Shown in pieces: positions 37,801-53,200 of a stretch of 64,000 bases of DNA. The notes under the pieces are model-generated. The model made no database searches. It had not been told where the DNA came from and saw only the letters and a program-made list of their open reading frames with translations. The position numbers and the translations under genes were made by a program. This DNA is from Centroberyx gerrardi (taxonomy: Eukaryota; Chordata; Actinopteri; Beryciformes; Berycidae): positions 18,976,980-19,040,979 of the forward strand of contig NC_136010.1 of assembly GCF_048128805.1 (NCBI RefSeq), written 5' to 3'. How positions within the stretch are numbered: the first letter of the stretch is position 1; each line of letters begins with the position of its first letter.

Positions 37801-40800
37801 TGAAAGAGCTGTCATTTATTTTTTGCATACACATCCGTAACTTGAGATGCGGAGATGCACAATACAGAATTAAAGATCACATATTTTCCTATAAACTAAA
37901 AAAAACATGAAATAAGAGGAGGTTGTATGATGAATTGTGCCATGTATGAGTGTTACCTGAGCATGAGACGGAGATGTTCCTGGTCACCAATCACATCATA
38001 CTTGAGGGAGAACACCAGATGTCCCAGAGCACTGTCCACTGAATAGTAATTAAAGTGTTCCTGATGGCACAGTGCAAGGACACAGCCATTAGTATCTGGC
38101 ATAAACAAACACACACGCACGCGCATGCACCCTCACGCATGCATGCCCACACACTGGTGCTCCAACTGCTCCTATCATTTGCCATATTTTTCCAATCTGT
38201 GTGCCTCTTCCTTTCCTGCTACTCTGCTACTACAGGCAGATCAAATTTGTTCATATTATGCGGGTGTAAAAACAGGTGGCAAAGCCTAATGCATCTTCAT
38301 TAGCAACAGTGTATGAAGTGGCAGGCAGTGAGGCTGGTCCCTGTTATTGGGTTACTCTGCCGGGATTTACTTATCGCTTATTCATTTTGCTGCTATAATG
38401 AGCAAGAAGTGAAATTGATTGTAAAATATTCTATGAGAGTAATGAGGCTCATTTGAGGAGGAAGCTCTTACAGTATGTGAGGGCATTCATGAATATATCT
38501 TCACAAATACCACTTCCAACCTTTTAAAACATTGCAGAACTAAACTTCATTACGGAATAAACTTCATTACTTTATGACCATATTAATATATTTAATTGCA
38601 CTATTGCAACTGTACAAATTGCAAGTGATGGCAATAGTAAGCTTTGTGTATGGTGCACTGTCTGGCTGACCTTGCCCAGGAAGTGCTTGCGGTAGAGTTT
38701 GGCTGTGGTGTTGCACTCCAGCTTGGTGCGGGTGTTCGGGGACAGCGGCTGGAGCTGCTCTGTGTCCGTGGTGTCGCTCAGCTCATGGTTGGTCCCCTCG
38801 ATCCAGTAGCCCCCAAACTGGGGCAGGAGGATGAGAGGAAAGGGGCTTCTTCTGCCCAGCACCTGTTCCAAAATGACAAACTCTTAGTGGAATCGATAAA
38901 GTAAATTCAGAAGGTAAGCGGAGTATAGGTTACAAATGAAAATGACATTGAAACCTCATATTTCCTCGACAGATTGAAATAGAGATGCTGAGAGACACAC
39001 ACACTATTTGTGGAAAGTGCCACTGCGATGCAAACAGTGCAAAGTCATCAGCCTACCTCATGGACACTTGGGTATGGAATGTAGTCCTCCTCTGTCTGAG
39101 GAATAGAGAAAAACAGCTTTGTTTCTTCATCAAAGAGTTAAAATACACACAGCCCAACTCTATAATCCCAAAGGAGACTTTTTTTTTAGAATAATTACAT
39201 AACTATTATGCAGTGAAAATAAGATACACATGATTCAATTAGCAATGCATTTCCTTATCACAGTATTGCCATTGGCAACAGCCCTACCATGGCACTAAAA
39301 GGCATCTCTGACTCTGTGAGAGCGTACAGAAGCTTTGCCTAACTACTGATTCTGAAAAACTCTTCACTAATATGAACTCATATGAACCCTTGCTGGTTTA
39401 TTATTGCTATTATATTCTGCCAAATTCTTTGCCTCTAAGACTTCAGCCTACACTCTGCACAGCGGGTGGCAACGTTTTAACAATATCAATAGAGCATATA
39501 TGAATTTGAAGCGTAATTAACTCTGTTGGTATAGCGATGGCGGCTAGATTTGAGAGCAGAACAAGACTCCGCTGCATTATGGATGGAAAATATTCTGCCT
39601 CTGTGTGCCGGAGTAATCAGCCAGTCTGACAGAGCGAGATATGAGGGAGCAGTCGTGAGACAATGAGCGCAGCGTGTGAATAATGTCTCCTGCGTCTACA
39701 TGGAGAGTCGTACTTTGAGTGGGGGAGGAAAGGTGCATCTCTGCTCATCCATCCTGTTGCCCTAAGAGAGGAGAGAGTGAGAGAAAGAAACACAGACAGA
39801 GAGTGAGAGCGGCCACGCGCAGTCGTCAAGTAACACGACGGCTGGTTTTGCAAGTCAACCCAAATATCAAAATTTGTACCCTCGCCGTTGATTAGAAATG
39901 CATAAATCCTGAAGAAAGTGTTGTGGTGGTTGTGGTCTAAATGAGCAAATAAGAAACGACGGGGAGAAAATGATCAGTCTCATTGCATAACAAAAAAAAA
40001 GAAAACACTTCCCCAGGAGATACGCAGCGGGCAGTAAAGCAAAGACGGAGAGGGACAGATGGAAAGACACAGACGGACACAGAGTGGATGCAGAGAGACA
40101 ATTAAAGGATGCTAAAGAGCAGCCAGTTGGGAGTGACTGAAAAGGCTGTCAGTGCCAGGGAGAGGAGAACAGTGGTAATAAGACCCCGGGGAGCGTGTCA
40201 TTTAAAAAGATGCAGCGCATAAGTGGCACTCCTAGACTGGAACGGCCATAGGACCTGAGGTGTATGTGTGAAAGAGAGAGAGAGTGAGAGACAGAGAACA
40301 AGAGAGCGAGAGAGATGCAGTGCTACAAAATCAGGACTAGGTGATGGTGCCAGGTGCGACGGGAGAAGATAAGCTGCGCTGTGTTAATATATTGTCTGTG
40401 ATAGTGGGAAAACAAGGCATTCCTGCATCGCACTCCCTGCTGAAGAGGCACATTTCTTTTAAGATGATTCAGATGTGTTATCATACACTACCAGACAAGA
40501 AAAACATTGATGCCATTGAAAGCCACATTGACTTAACTTCTTAGATAATTTTTTGAATGAATTTGAAAGAATGAATGAGCAATGTGTTGATAATTTTCTC
40601 TACCATTAATACACTAATTGCTGACACACACAAAAAAGCTTGCTTAGTTTTGATAAGCTCTATCAAAAACACTCTCAGCCTGCTATGTGTGGGTCATACT
40701 CTACTAAACAAACATTCAGAATAGAGTTTTTGAGGTGAGATAATGAGTTTACAGGGTGGTCAGCTGGAGTTACAACCAGAATGGTTAACAAAGACAGAGG

Positions 40801-43800
40801 TAATGACAACTGACAGCTCTACTCTGGCTCACTATCCTTCACATGTGCAGAAAGACAAGCCGTTGTTATGGTGGAGGCGGCCAAAACGCTGCAGCATTAG
40901 GAAGAGACAAACTGACTGGTTAGTTCAGAGCCTTGCTTGGTGAGTACAGTTTAGGAAGCCGAGGTAAAATACGAAGATCAATGCATCGCCTTACCTGCAT
41001 CTTTTCAATCATTTCAAATAAATCTGTGGTCTGGAGAGAGGGAAGTAAGATGAAGTGGTCGTTAAACGTTTTGAGTTCAACTGTTGAATGCTGTGGGTAA
41101 CTTATTTATTTTATTTACAGCAGAGTGAGTCTGAGAGCTGTGGTGTGACCCTTTTTAACATATGCTGCGTGGAGCACCATCGCACAATTCATTTGTTACA
41201 CATTCGTTGTTCACACTGTCACAGCCCATCTGGTGCTAGGAAAACACAGCCACCTAATTGTTTATCTTCTACAGAATCCCAAAGAATTTCTGTGAAATAT
41301 TGAATATTTACACTTTCTTCACGAGAAACGTTGTGCTGTACAGAAGCTGTTGTAAAGATGGAAAAATGCGAGTTCTCTGTCAACTCGCGCTTTATGTCTG
41401 TGACAAAGTACAGACTCAAATACGATTCATTTAAAGCAACATTTTACCTGATTCCAGCTTGTGATCTGTTGCCTCTCCCCTGTGGTTTTTCACCCAATTA
41501 CACAGTCATGAGTGAGCAACCAGCTTTTCCATGGTAAAGCACCTATCTCACTCTGTTGAACCCAACCACAGCTGCTTGTTTGTCACCACCTACTGCAAGA
41601 TTGTCCTTTGACTATTTCACATGCTACAAACTTGATGCTGACGCTTTCGCATTCATCGGTTGACTATGCTGACCCTAAGTACTCTGGAAAACCAATGATC
41701 CATGGGAACATCAGTCTGAAGTAGTCTAGTAGAGTCTGAAAGGCACAGTCAGTAAAGGTTGACATAGTCAAACAGTTTGTGTACAGAGCAATATTGTCTT
41801 AGCTTTCAGTGTGAGTATGAGTAAAGTCCTCCACCATGTGCAAACAATAGTCTGCTACAAACCCTAAAGGTAAATACTCCTGGCTTCAACAACATTAGCC
41901 ACAGAGATTACAACAAAATGAGGAACAGCAGCGTTAAGCCAAATGAGGTTACACATCTTTTTGGGTCTTAAAACAGCACACAACTGCATCAGCCACCAAA
42001 CTGCATCATGACATACAGCCAAGAAATATCTGACTGCATTAAATGTTAATATTCTAATCTTATCAAACAAGCCAAGCATTCCATAACATGCCAATCGGTT
42101 TCTTTAAAATGGAAGAACCATCTGATATAAGCACTATGGGTTTTGCCTACAAACAGACATATTTCTTCAGCTGAACGGCTGTATGAACCAGCAACACTAA
42201 CTGTCAGGTTTAGCACTCACAAGATCAACCATTCTAACCACAATATGAAGTGCTTTATATGCTGTCCAATTCCCTCTCAGTTCCCCATCTAGTCATCCTG
42301 TCTATCTATAGCATGTTTCTTACTGTAAGTAAAGCTACTTACATGGCCGGTCCTCCTCCAGTGTGCCTTTGTCACCAATGGAGCGCCGAGGTGGTTGTGA
42401 CGACTTTTAGCCATTTCTATCTCAAATTTAAATCCTGCAGCTTCAAAAGATATTTCAGCCTAACTGACTTCAGCAGGTTTGAATGTGCTGTATCAGACTG
42501 GCACTCGGACTGCTGTGTCTTTGCCCAGAGGCAGACAGTTGTTCCACTGTGGCACCTGGGGTGAAGCTGTATCTCCAGTCACTATGACCGTGACTGACAG
42601 AGAGTCAGATCAGACAAGCTCTGCCGGTGTGTGTGCTCCATATATGAACAAGATTATCAGCAAGATCAGCAAGTGTGTGCCTCAGGTTGCATGCAAGGGC
42701 TGGGCGGCAGTTATCGCCTCAAGTTTACAGTAGTGATCCTCTGACCGAAGCTGGAGGCGTCTTGTCTTCTACTGCTGTGCTTCCTTTGTCACTCTCGCTA
42801 TACTAGAGCATTGTGGGAGGACAACTAACTCCAAACCCACCCACCTCACTTTGTATCACTAATCCTCTGTCTTTACTTCTCTCTCTACCTGGCCAGAGGT
42901 GGAGCGCAGTCCAACTCCGCTACTTTTACAGACAAGTCCCTGCAGTGGAGCAGTCACCTCACACTAGGCTGCCAACACAAGAGGTTCATGCATCTGGAAG
43001 GCTATAAATGACATTCGCAATTAGGAGATCGACTGTTGTGAACAAAAATGTGGAGAGAAGAGGGAGATGGAGACATATGAGTTGCAAAAAGAATTTAGAG
43101 TGAAGAAGCATAAAGAGCAGAGAGAGGGGGAGAGAGAGGGACAAGACAGATGTGGCAAACCGAGATGGAAACAAAGACTCATCCTAGCAGAAAAAAACGA
43201 AATGAAAACGAAATAAAAATGACAGGAGCGGGGGAGGGGCGTGGGGAGTCTGGCTAGTATGCAGTGCAGGTGTTAGAGCTGAGACCTCTCATTAGGAGAG
43301 CTAATAGGCTTGTCATTACGATAAGAAGCAAAGTAACTGTGCAATAACTCCTCTCTCCTCCACACTTGTCAGCTGCAACTCTGTGCCTCCACACACAGCT
43401 CATTAAAACCTAGACCAGCACCCGGAGTCTGAAGATGCATAATATCAAATGGATTTAGAGGTTTATTTTCTCTTTGTTTTCTTTGATGTCTGTCTTGATG
43501 GATCTGCTACTAAACTTCTACTAAAGAGATCAGATAAGTTTATGATCTGGCATTTTGGTTGCAGCCTGGGATTTCATTTCCGTGCCATAGGAATGTAAAA
43601 ATAGCATAAAGTTGCTAATTCCACCTTATCAGAGTGAGATATCAACCTCTGAGAAGAGCCGCTTGATCTTATGGTCTGAATGGAAACAGGCAAAACTGGA
43701 TATAATAAAAAAATAAAAAATAAAAATAACATATCATCAGTCGGCACCTCATCCCAAACTGCACCAATGGGGCAACACTGTGGCCAAGAGTACAGGACAG

Positions 43801-43820
43801 CAGTACTGGCCAACTCCCAG

Positions 43821-43851
<31 letters not shown>

Positions 43852-44008
43852 TAAGCCAATGCTGTGAACACGTTATTGTTAAACCTGCTTGGCTAAATGC
43901 AGGGTTAATAGTATCTCTGAATCCATTTTGAAGGAACATTTCGTTTTTCAATTAGCTTGTGATGAGGCATCATGCGTAGCAAAATCTGACTATGATGATA
44001 ATTGCTTT

Positions 44009-44071
<63 letters not shown>

Positions 44072-47000
44072 TGTGTGTGCATGCGTGTCAGAAACAGTTT
44101 CCCCTTTACACCGTCAGCTGCCACCCCTTATAACATATTCTCTCAGAAATATGTGACATTATTATATATTACAATGTAGTTTGAATTAGGCAGTGATCAT
44201 AAGACGGGGTGAGGTTAATTGCAGATTGACCTGGTTTTAGCAGGGCTCTGATTAAAGTGATACGCTCCTCTGAGTCTTGCTCCACTAACCCCTGTACTGT
44301 ATATACTACTATAGCGCTTTACTATGCTATCCTGCAGTTTCCTCTATCCTCATCAGATATTCCTTTTGCTTGGTAAAATTGTTGCTTTTATCTGATCACA
44401 AACCCATATGTAATGCAATTTTAGCTGTGCATCCAGGACATACAGCTATAGTTACAACCTCTGCCTCACTGCTGGTGAAGATGGACTGCTGAGTGAGGAA
44501 TACGTCCATCATAACAGCAGATCTGTGGCTTGAACAACAGAGTGCCATGTCAGAACCAGATTTTTGTTTGGGTATCATATAAAACCTTGAACACAGTGCC
44601 TTTCCTGCTGGCCATGTTTGGCTTGCATGTCATGCAAATCTGCAGACACACAGCCTGAATTTTGGTAGCTATAAGTCTGAGTCACCTACAGATGGTGTGA
44701 ACTGTGGGGCTCAGGAAATGACTGTTAAACAACTCAATCTCCAAATTCTCCTTTAATCCCTTTCTCTTTCCAGCCCCTCTGTTCTACTCAGATCAAGTCA
44801 GATTGCTGTGAGTGTAAGCCTCATCCAAAGTGTAAGGGACCTTATTAAACCACTCTGACATCAGTGGGATTGTATCCACTTAATCACCACCGAGCTCAGC
44901 TCTGTTCAAAGTCCCTAAAATACCTCCGGCAGATTACTCAGTCTCTCCTTTTAGATGGTAAAACCTGCCAAGAGTTGGCACGAAGATTCTTAAACAAAAA
45001 CATTTCCAAAATGCATTTGACAGGTACTGTGACAGTCTAAATAGATTTATTGAAATGAGCTTTCCTTTTTCATCATTTTCACTTTCTGTACTTTACATTC
45101 GGTGTCAGCAATCACAGCAGTTGAGTCGTTTCTCACATGATTTCGTCTCAAAGTTGGGAATAATGGCACCAGGTGAAAGATGATTCATGAATTCTGGAAA
45201 TCATGGAAATTCACGTGGTTTCAGTGAATTCAAGACAAACTCAATGGGTGAGTTTTACATGCACATTCATATTCCGTTAATATCCCGAATACTGAATTAT
45301 TCTGAATATGAAATGACTCATGTAAACACCACATTCCATTATTCACAAGCCATGTAAACACTTTATTCAGAATATAGCCTTATTCAGTATATGCAGCATA
45401 TTCAGACTATTAATGTGCAATGAAACCATCTTCCAGTAAATCTCAAAAAGCACAGCTGGAGCAGTCTAAATGAATAAAGGACAGAGGGAATTTTACTGTG
45501 TGACAGGGAATGTGCTGCAAGCATACTGCAACAAAACAGCTTTGGAGGCACTGAGCTATGCGCACTTCAGCTAACCACAGTCAGCAGCCTGCAGAAAAAT
45601 TAGCCCTCTATTTTTTGTTGACACTGAAACAAAACTGGCCTATTGCTTTGGCAAGCCTAATAACAACTTCTGAGCTTTTACACTGTGAATTGCGCAGGAC
45701 CCCATCGAAAGGATTATTAAAGATTTCATCTCATTCCAATCTTGTGACACACTGTGGATGGAGGTGGGGACGAAGAAGTGTACTCTTTGTTTAAAAAAAA
45801 AAAAAAAAGACAATTATTCAGACAGGCTGTGTTTTGTTTGCTTTTACGAAATTGGACTTGTTCTGCTTGGTCTCACTGCATGTGGCTGACAACTTCTAAC
45901 TAAAAATAGCTTTCTATTAATTGAATGAGGCAAACATAATGATCCCAGTCATCAAACGCTGTGCACATTAATTACACAAGTCAAACAAAAGATGACACTT
46001 GAATAACAATCAGAGTGTCGTTGCAAGCAGACAGTCGATGCAACAGAACCTACAGAGATTCATGTAAATATAGACAGCACACTCAGTGCATACACAAGAA
46101 TACAGAGTGGGGAGTGGAGCAGGTGTACAGACGAGATGAGCAGAGACAGCTAACAAAGATCACAGAGTGAAAGGTCACACAGAGGGCTGCCAGATAAGGT
46201 CGGGGGTCATGGGTCAAAGTGCAAGCCCAACCCCCTCATTCATCTCCTACCTTGTGGAATGGTGAGGTGGTGTACGGGAGCGTAGGCTGGAACAGCTGAG
46301 GCTCTAGTGTTGCGGAAATTCGGGGCTCACTCCCATCTTGTTTCCTACAATTGGATAAATGCAAGAGAACATGCAATCAGAATTGGTCAGTCAGTTTGAG
46401 GTCAGGCAAGAGGAGAGGGGCAAACAAAGTTAATGCCCCGGGGTTCTACCTTGGCCTCACTTAATGACATATTGCTTTTTATGGACTGATGTTCTGAGTA
46501 GCACTGCCATGGCCTGAAGCCTAGACAGTGAGGGTTAAAGAACAGCATGAAGACGCTAAGTAATTCAATCTTATTCTCCCCATCTGACAACTCTCCTCTG
46601 TTGTTTTGCCAGACGGGCTTGGATTACAGCATACATAACATCATAATCAAATTAAAATGTGACTTTCAATCTATCTTACTGTAAAAGACAGAGAAAACCA
46701 GTTGTACCAAGATCATTTGATTTTCCCTAAAGACATAAGTGACTAAGCCAAGACTAGTTCTGTTTACAGGTTCCAGCCTATACCCAATGTGACGCTGTCA
46801 TATCTGTGCAATTTGGGTTAAAACACTTTTAATCGGCGTCAACCTCTGTGAATCTTTTAAGAACTATGCTGTCTTACACCTATTTTATCTCATTTGCAGT
46901 GACCTGGTCTTTTTTTCTCAGGCCCCATCTGTCAGAAGAGAAGCGGTCAAACCAGGTGAAATGGAATTACTCCAAAGATAAACTCCACGCTCCTAAATCC

Positions 47001-48430
47001 ATTACCTTCAGCTCTAAAACCCTACTGTCAAGACTGAGGAGATGCAGGATTCATTATCCTTCAGATAGAGCACACAAGTGAAATGTCTAATGCCCAGCGA
47101 CCAAACCAAAGAAATGGGACTAAAAGTTGCGTTATCATTATCAAATTCCTCTGTTTCTGACACTTGTTATAGCTTAAATCATATTTCTAAAAGAATTGCT
47201 GAAAAACAATGTTGACATCATTCTCAAAGGATATCAAGTCAGTCTCTTCTGTGCATTTTCTTGATTCTATTTAAGAGCATCACCTGGAGACACTATTCAC
47301 AAACACTTTAGGGATCTGGGGACATGATACCCACAATTCCCCATCTATTCAAACGCAGGATCTCTCTTCTCTAACCCAGGAGAACAACACAATGGTAGAG
47401 CAAAGCTGAGCAATACAGCTGTCACGTATCCTTTGCTCTCAATTCAATACCTCTATTTGGACTGCTTTATCCCCACAGCATCACTAATCAATACCCCTGC
47501 TGCATACAGTGCACTATTGTCAATGACAATCTTGTTCAACTAGTCAGTTCGCACAACAGGGTTTCAATTGGTTTGATTAATTCAATCTATTTCAAACACA
47601 CAATGTGATTGATTGCTATAAAGGGGGAACCTGAAACGGCCTGGTAAACAACTTTCACCAAGCTGAGGAGAATGTAACTCAGCAAAAAAAATGTATTTTC
47701 ATCTCCATGACTACCAGAGGAGGATACATCGGCCACAATGAAATATATATATCATATTATATTTCTGTCTACTGTTACGTGAGAGCAACATCTGCAGAAA
47801 GAAATAACAGAACTGCATCGACACAAAGCACCAAGTTCCACATGCAGAGAAATTCATCAATGCCAAGCTTGTATATTTCTATTCAATATCTCTGAGTTAA
47901 AATGTGCAACTCTTATTAATAAACTAATCAATTTTCAAGTAGATAGCACCGCTGCCCATGCTGACACGATATTTAATCACATTTGTGAATGCAAACAAGC
48001 CCTATCTGTCCCCTAGCTCTGAGTATGGAGATTCAATTAAGACCCAACAAATAGCACATCCTCAAGAGGGCCAGTAGCTGGAGATGGAAATTTGTTTTCA
48101 CATCCACTGAGTCTATTTAGAATGAAATGTAGGTGAAGAAAAGAGCGTATGAATCATAAAGACGTGTAGCGTGCCTGGGCACTTTGATTTGACTGTTCAT
48201 GACACAGTGGAACAAGGTCTAGAATGAAGCCAAGTCCTGCATCATCCAAATGAAAAGAGGTACAATACTGGAAATGAGCCTATTCTGAACTTAACGAGTG
48301 TGTGTGTGTGGAGCCCAGCAGAAGTGAATGAGGCGAGGCAGGGAGCTCCAGCAGCTCTCCCATGGGAGGGCAGGCTAGGGCATCAGCTGCCCTGAACTCT
48401 TAATTAGAACTGACGCACAGTAGATGGATG

Positions 48431-48473
<43 letters not shown>

Positions 48474-49171
48474 GTAGGGGGTGCAGTATGTGTGAGGAAA
48501 ATGCTGTCAGTTCCTCTAGAAGATGGATACTATGTATTATATGAAAAAATGTGGGGCACTACTTAGATGTATGACACTTGTGTGCATCTGTGTGTTCGCA
48601 TTCTTAGACCGGCATGATGATCCACAGTACATAATAATTACAGCGTGACATGAATAGGGGACAACATCTACCATCTCTGTCCCACGCTGCCGGAGCACAT
48701 GCAGTAACACAGCAATAACAAAGACATCAGAGAAAAAAAAAAAAAAAAAAAAAGTGTCAGAGGTATTCTCCTGTCCTCCTCATCACAAACTGTTCCACCA
48801 TCACAAGCATGTTGAGCAGGACACACTGTATTCTCTGTGCACCTGCCCGCTCTCTGTAGTGTTCCCACTTAAAGCCCTCCTGCAGATCGGTTTGCAGCGC
48901 TAAGCCACGTACGGCTTCATCCCCGGCTCCACAACACCACAACAAATTACATAACACACCCCAATTGGTTAGCAATGCACCGCAGAAATCAGCCATGCAG
49001 GGAAGTCACAGCGTGTCGTCCAGAGCGCCTGACGCACTGTACCGCTGTGTGGAGCCAAGCAACAAAGTTACTCACACGGTGGCTGGGTGCTCCCTGGGAA
49101 GTCCGGACAGTGACCAGCACTGAGGCAGATGACTCACTGTCTACGCTTCTTCCTCCAGTTAAACCTCTCTC

Positions 49172-49216
<45 letters not shown>

Positions 49217-49325
49217 TCTCTCTTCTCTCTCTCTCTCCAGCTCTGCTCACTTGCTGCTTCAGTTCAGCCGCTCACCTGCCGGCCACACTCACAGCTCTTT
49301 GGACTGTCGCGCCCACCCAGTGAGC

Positions 49326-49362
<37 letters not shown>

Positions 49363-49459
49363 ATCTGCTGCTGTTTCTCCTCCCTCTCTCTCGCTCTCTC
49401 CTCCCCCTCAGTCTCTCACACATACATATGCGCTCTTGAGCTGCCACTTCCTCCTTCTC

Positions 49460-49510
<51 letters not shown>

Positions 49511-50237
49511 GGCTCGCTCACACAATCTGGTACTCATCCAAACCCAAACACCCCCCCTCCCCACCACCACCACCACCACCCACCCCCCACTCCAGCCACC
49601 AACACCATCACCCTTATCCCCTTGACAGCGGCAGCCCCTCCCCCCACCCTCCCATCCATTCAGGGGGTCGACTGAAGCCTGCCGCTCAGAGAGCGAGGAG
49701 AGAGAAAGGGACAGAGAAAGAGAGAGAGAGAGAGAGAAGAGCAGGGCTGTTTAAAGGGTTGGGGGGGGGGGTGTTCTGCATTCATTACACCTCGCCTTCA
49801 TTACCCACAGTGCCTCCCAATGCTAGCTAGGGCCGTTGCTGAGGCAACCACGTCAGCTGCACATGAGGAAATACACCTTCTTACATGCAGACACACACGC
49901 ATACATTTTGTGACATTTGGGTGATCATGTCCAACAGGCATGGCAGCTACCTTTCTGCTCATTGTGCAGGATGAGGAAGCACAAGCGAAAGAGCTCTTTA
50001 ATTACTGTAATGACTGTCTGTCAATCCCCAATGAACACGTGTGTTTCCCCCACTAAGCCGCCATCCACAGTTCCCAGCAGACCTGTGACTACTGTCGCTG
50101 ACAGTGCTTCCCCTGCTAAATCCCTGCTAAACAACACTAATGCAGCGAGAGTGTCAGCTAACCTTTCCTTTCCTTAGACAGCATCTAAATGAACCTGCTG
50201 CTTTAACTACTGTATGTACACGGCTAAAGAGCAAAGC

Positions 50238-50279
<42 letters not shown>

Positions 50280-53200
50280 AGTATGTGTGTCATACATGGA
50301 GAGATAACAAGGGATTACAGCACAGTCCTCTACTGTACTCCATTAAGAGCTGTGTATTGTTATAAACACAACAAATAATCCTCGGTGACTTTCCAAAGCT
50401 TACAAGTTAAACACTGTATTACATCATGAAAAAAAAAAAAAACTTACAATGTCCAGATTAATTTGTTGAGATCTCCTGCTACAATCAGATCTTCCTCTCT
50501 CTCTTTGTATGTCTGTCTCTCTCCGTTCTCTCTCTCAAACACACATCGACATATTCACACCGTTAAGCTACAAAACACTCGAACAAAGCCTGCAGAGGTT
50601 AAATATACAGTTCAAGACCAGGAGATGTGGGGCTTACATTTAAAAAAAAAAAATTGAGATGCTGTCCATGAAGGCCATAGTGGTTATAGATAAAAAGACA
50701 TTATCGGATAAGAACAGGCAGATTTGGCCTAAATGTCCTCCAGCAAATCTGATGAGTGCCGTTTTAACACAGATCATTATGACTGGTACCGATCAAATCA
50801 AAACCACATGCGTTGAGCACAACAGTTTGAGACCTCACTGAAGACTCCACACTTGTCAGAGCAAGAAACAAGCATGCATAAAAACAATTGTTATGGGAAC
50901 ATGGATAAAGTTCTGATAAATACATTCATTTTTATCTAGCATATAGAGCAAGATGGTTGGTGTTAATATTGATGCCGTCCTCCCTCCCTGCTCCAATGCC
51001 CTCCCTGGGATCCCACAGTAAATCCCCGCTAACCTGCCCCACTGCCAGGGATTCTCATCCCATTAGCCCGGTGAAATGGCCTGTGGTCATCGTCATTACT
51101 CTCCCCCTCTCCATCCCACCAAGCCTTCCACCTCTTATCCTCCGAGAGTCCTAGCCGCCTGATCAGCCCCGGGACCAAATCTCCCCATCTCTCACTCCTT
51201 CTCCATCTCTCTCTCTCTCTCTCTCTCCCTCTCACTCATCTTTTCTCTCTCCTCTCATCTCTCCTCTCTCTAGCAGCTATGAGTCTCTAGTCTCAACCAA
51301 GAGGAGTTAGATAATGATACAACATTCCTCATCCTCAGGCAGAGACATGAGCTCAAAAAAAAGGCAGCAGCAGGCTGGATCCTATTCCCATGGATATAGG
51401 ACATGCAAACTAAGTGTCAGTAACTGTGTGTCCATCAATATGTTTGAAATTATAAAGCTAAACACAGAGATCCTCCTGTTTCAAGTTCATGGTATTGTGC
51501 GTATAGCATACTGTATATGGATGCCTGGCAAGCAGTCAAAGCTGCTCAGAAAGTAATCTGTTTGATCTGGGTGGCTGCGTGTGACCAGCCATTGACCCCA
51601 AGGACAGTTAAGGGTTTAGGACCCCAATCACAGACGTATTAGACAGCATCAAGCATGGCGTGTCAGGCTTCTCTAGCAGGCATGATGGGCTGCTGTTTTG
51701 AAACAGAATGTGCTGCTTATTTATGCATAAGCATGATTTCAGTGCAGAGTTACCTACAGTATTTCCTCTGTGATCTGTTACTAATGAAGACGTATGTTTT
51801 CCACAAAGCTCACACAGACTGTGTTCGTTCATTCATTTGCATCATCTGATAAAGCAATAGAAATATATTTGTCATGTGAGAAAATATTTGACCCCATTAT
51901 CAGTGAATAAAGAACCATGTCAATCAAAGACTCTTATCTCATTGGGTGTTTGCCTGCAGAAACGATTTTGAAGTAGGAGGTTTCATACTCCTCATGCTGT
52001 TTTTTAGATTTGTTAAAACCCGCCTCCAGTGACCTCTCAAACAAATTGACTATGTTTAACCAAGCCCATAATTTGTTTACAAGGCAAAGTAGGAGTAACA
52101 ACTGATTCATACCTTAGAGGAAAAACACAGCTTTACAACCTCACCACGGCTCATCTGCAGCACACCTGTGACTGTGACTGTGACTGGTCTTGATGTTTTT
52201 TCAGTCTTTTTTTAGTCTGTTTTTTTTAATTTATTTATTTTATTATTATTATGATTATAACCATATTATTATTATAACCATGCAGCATTTTTTGAAATGG
52301 AATTTCAAATTTGAGTTAGGTGATGAAGTTACTTGAGAAGGCCTTTAGACATTCATCGGACATGAAATGTTAGCATGTTGATGATGATTTGCTGTTATCT
52401 GTGACTAAGCCTCTCTCTCACTCAGCCAGCTCAGTTGACTATATGCTGGGTCAGGCAGGAGGCAGAGGTGTGGAGAGATTAGTAGGGAGCGGACAGGGAG
52501 GCATAGATGAACGCACTGCAAAAAATGTCCGACTTAACAAGCCAGTTCGTCTCACTTGAGTTTTAAAATCTTGTTATTTTTCTTACCACAAGTGAAAAAA
52601 TAAATCTGCCATTATGGTGAGATAATTTGTTTACAGTGTAGTTCCACCTGTTCCAAGAACTGTATTGAAACAAATAACAATATCTTATCTTAAATAAGGC
52701 AGATCATTGCACTTGTATCCAGTAATTTTCATTTGACTGAAACAAATAGATGAAGTGAAATTATCTCGCCCTATTTTTCACTTGTTTTAAGAAAAATAAG
52801 ATTCAATATTGGAATAAATGATGAGTCTGTGAGTATTACAGGAGATATTGGACTGCACACCCACACCTACATGCTCCAACACTATTATATTATCTTGCCC
52901 TCTTGTTTGGCAGCCACTCAATCAACCATCAAATGGTACTGACACACTACATACTACAGACGTACATTGACTGGATCTGACAAAAGATGCAGGCGTTTCT
53001 TGAGTTCCCTTAATCTCAGATGTTCCTGATGTTCCAGAAATAAGACATGGCTTTGACCTCTTAAATTACTGTGAGAATTTCTGTATCAATAAGCACAATT
53101 AATTTTATGAACACTGTCAACAAATCCCAAGCACAGGTTAGCTAAACAAGTTGCCCTAGGCCTGGGCCTTCAGATTCTGTGGTCTTGTGTCCCCCTTGTC

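Larger units (their letters stand above)
41040..46250. other. rap1gap intron, no exon seen
   Basis: About 5 kb of intronic sequence with TG (43819-43848) and TG/AG (44008-44069) microsatellites and a palindromic element at 45260-45419. Some stretches (for example 43245-43420) look unique and non-repetitive and could hold enhancers, but nothing proves it. Confidence 0.6.

Noticed and set aside
49181..49675. 164-residue serine/leucine and proline/histidine-rich plus-strand frame
   Set aside because: It arises from CT and CACCAC simple repeats.
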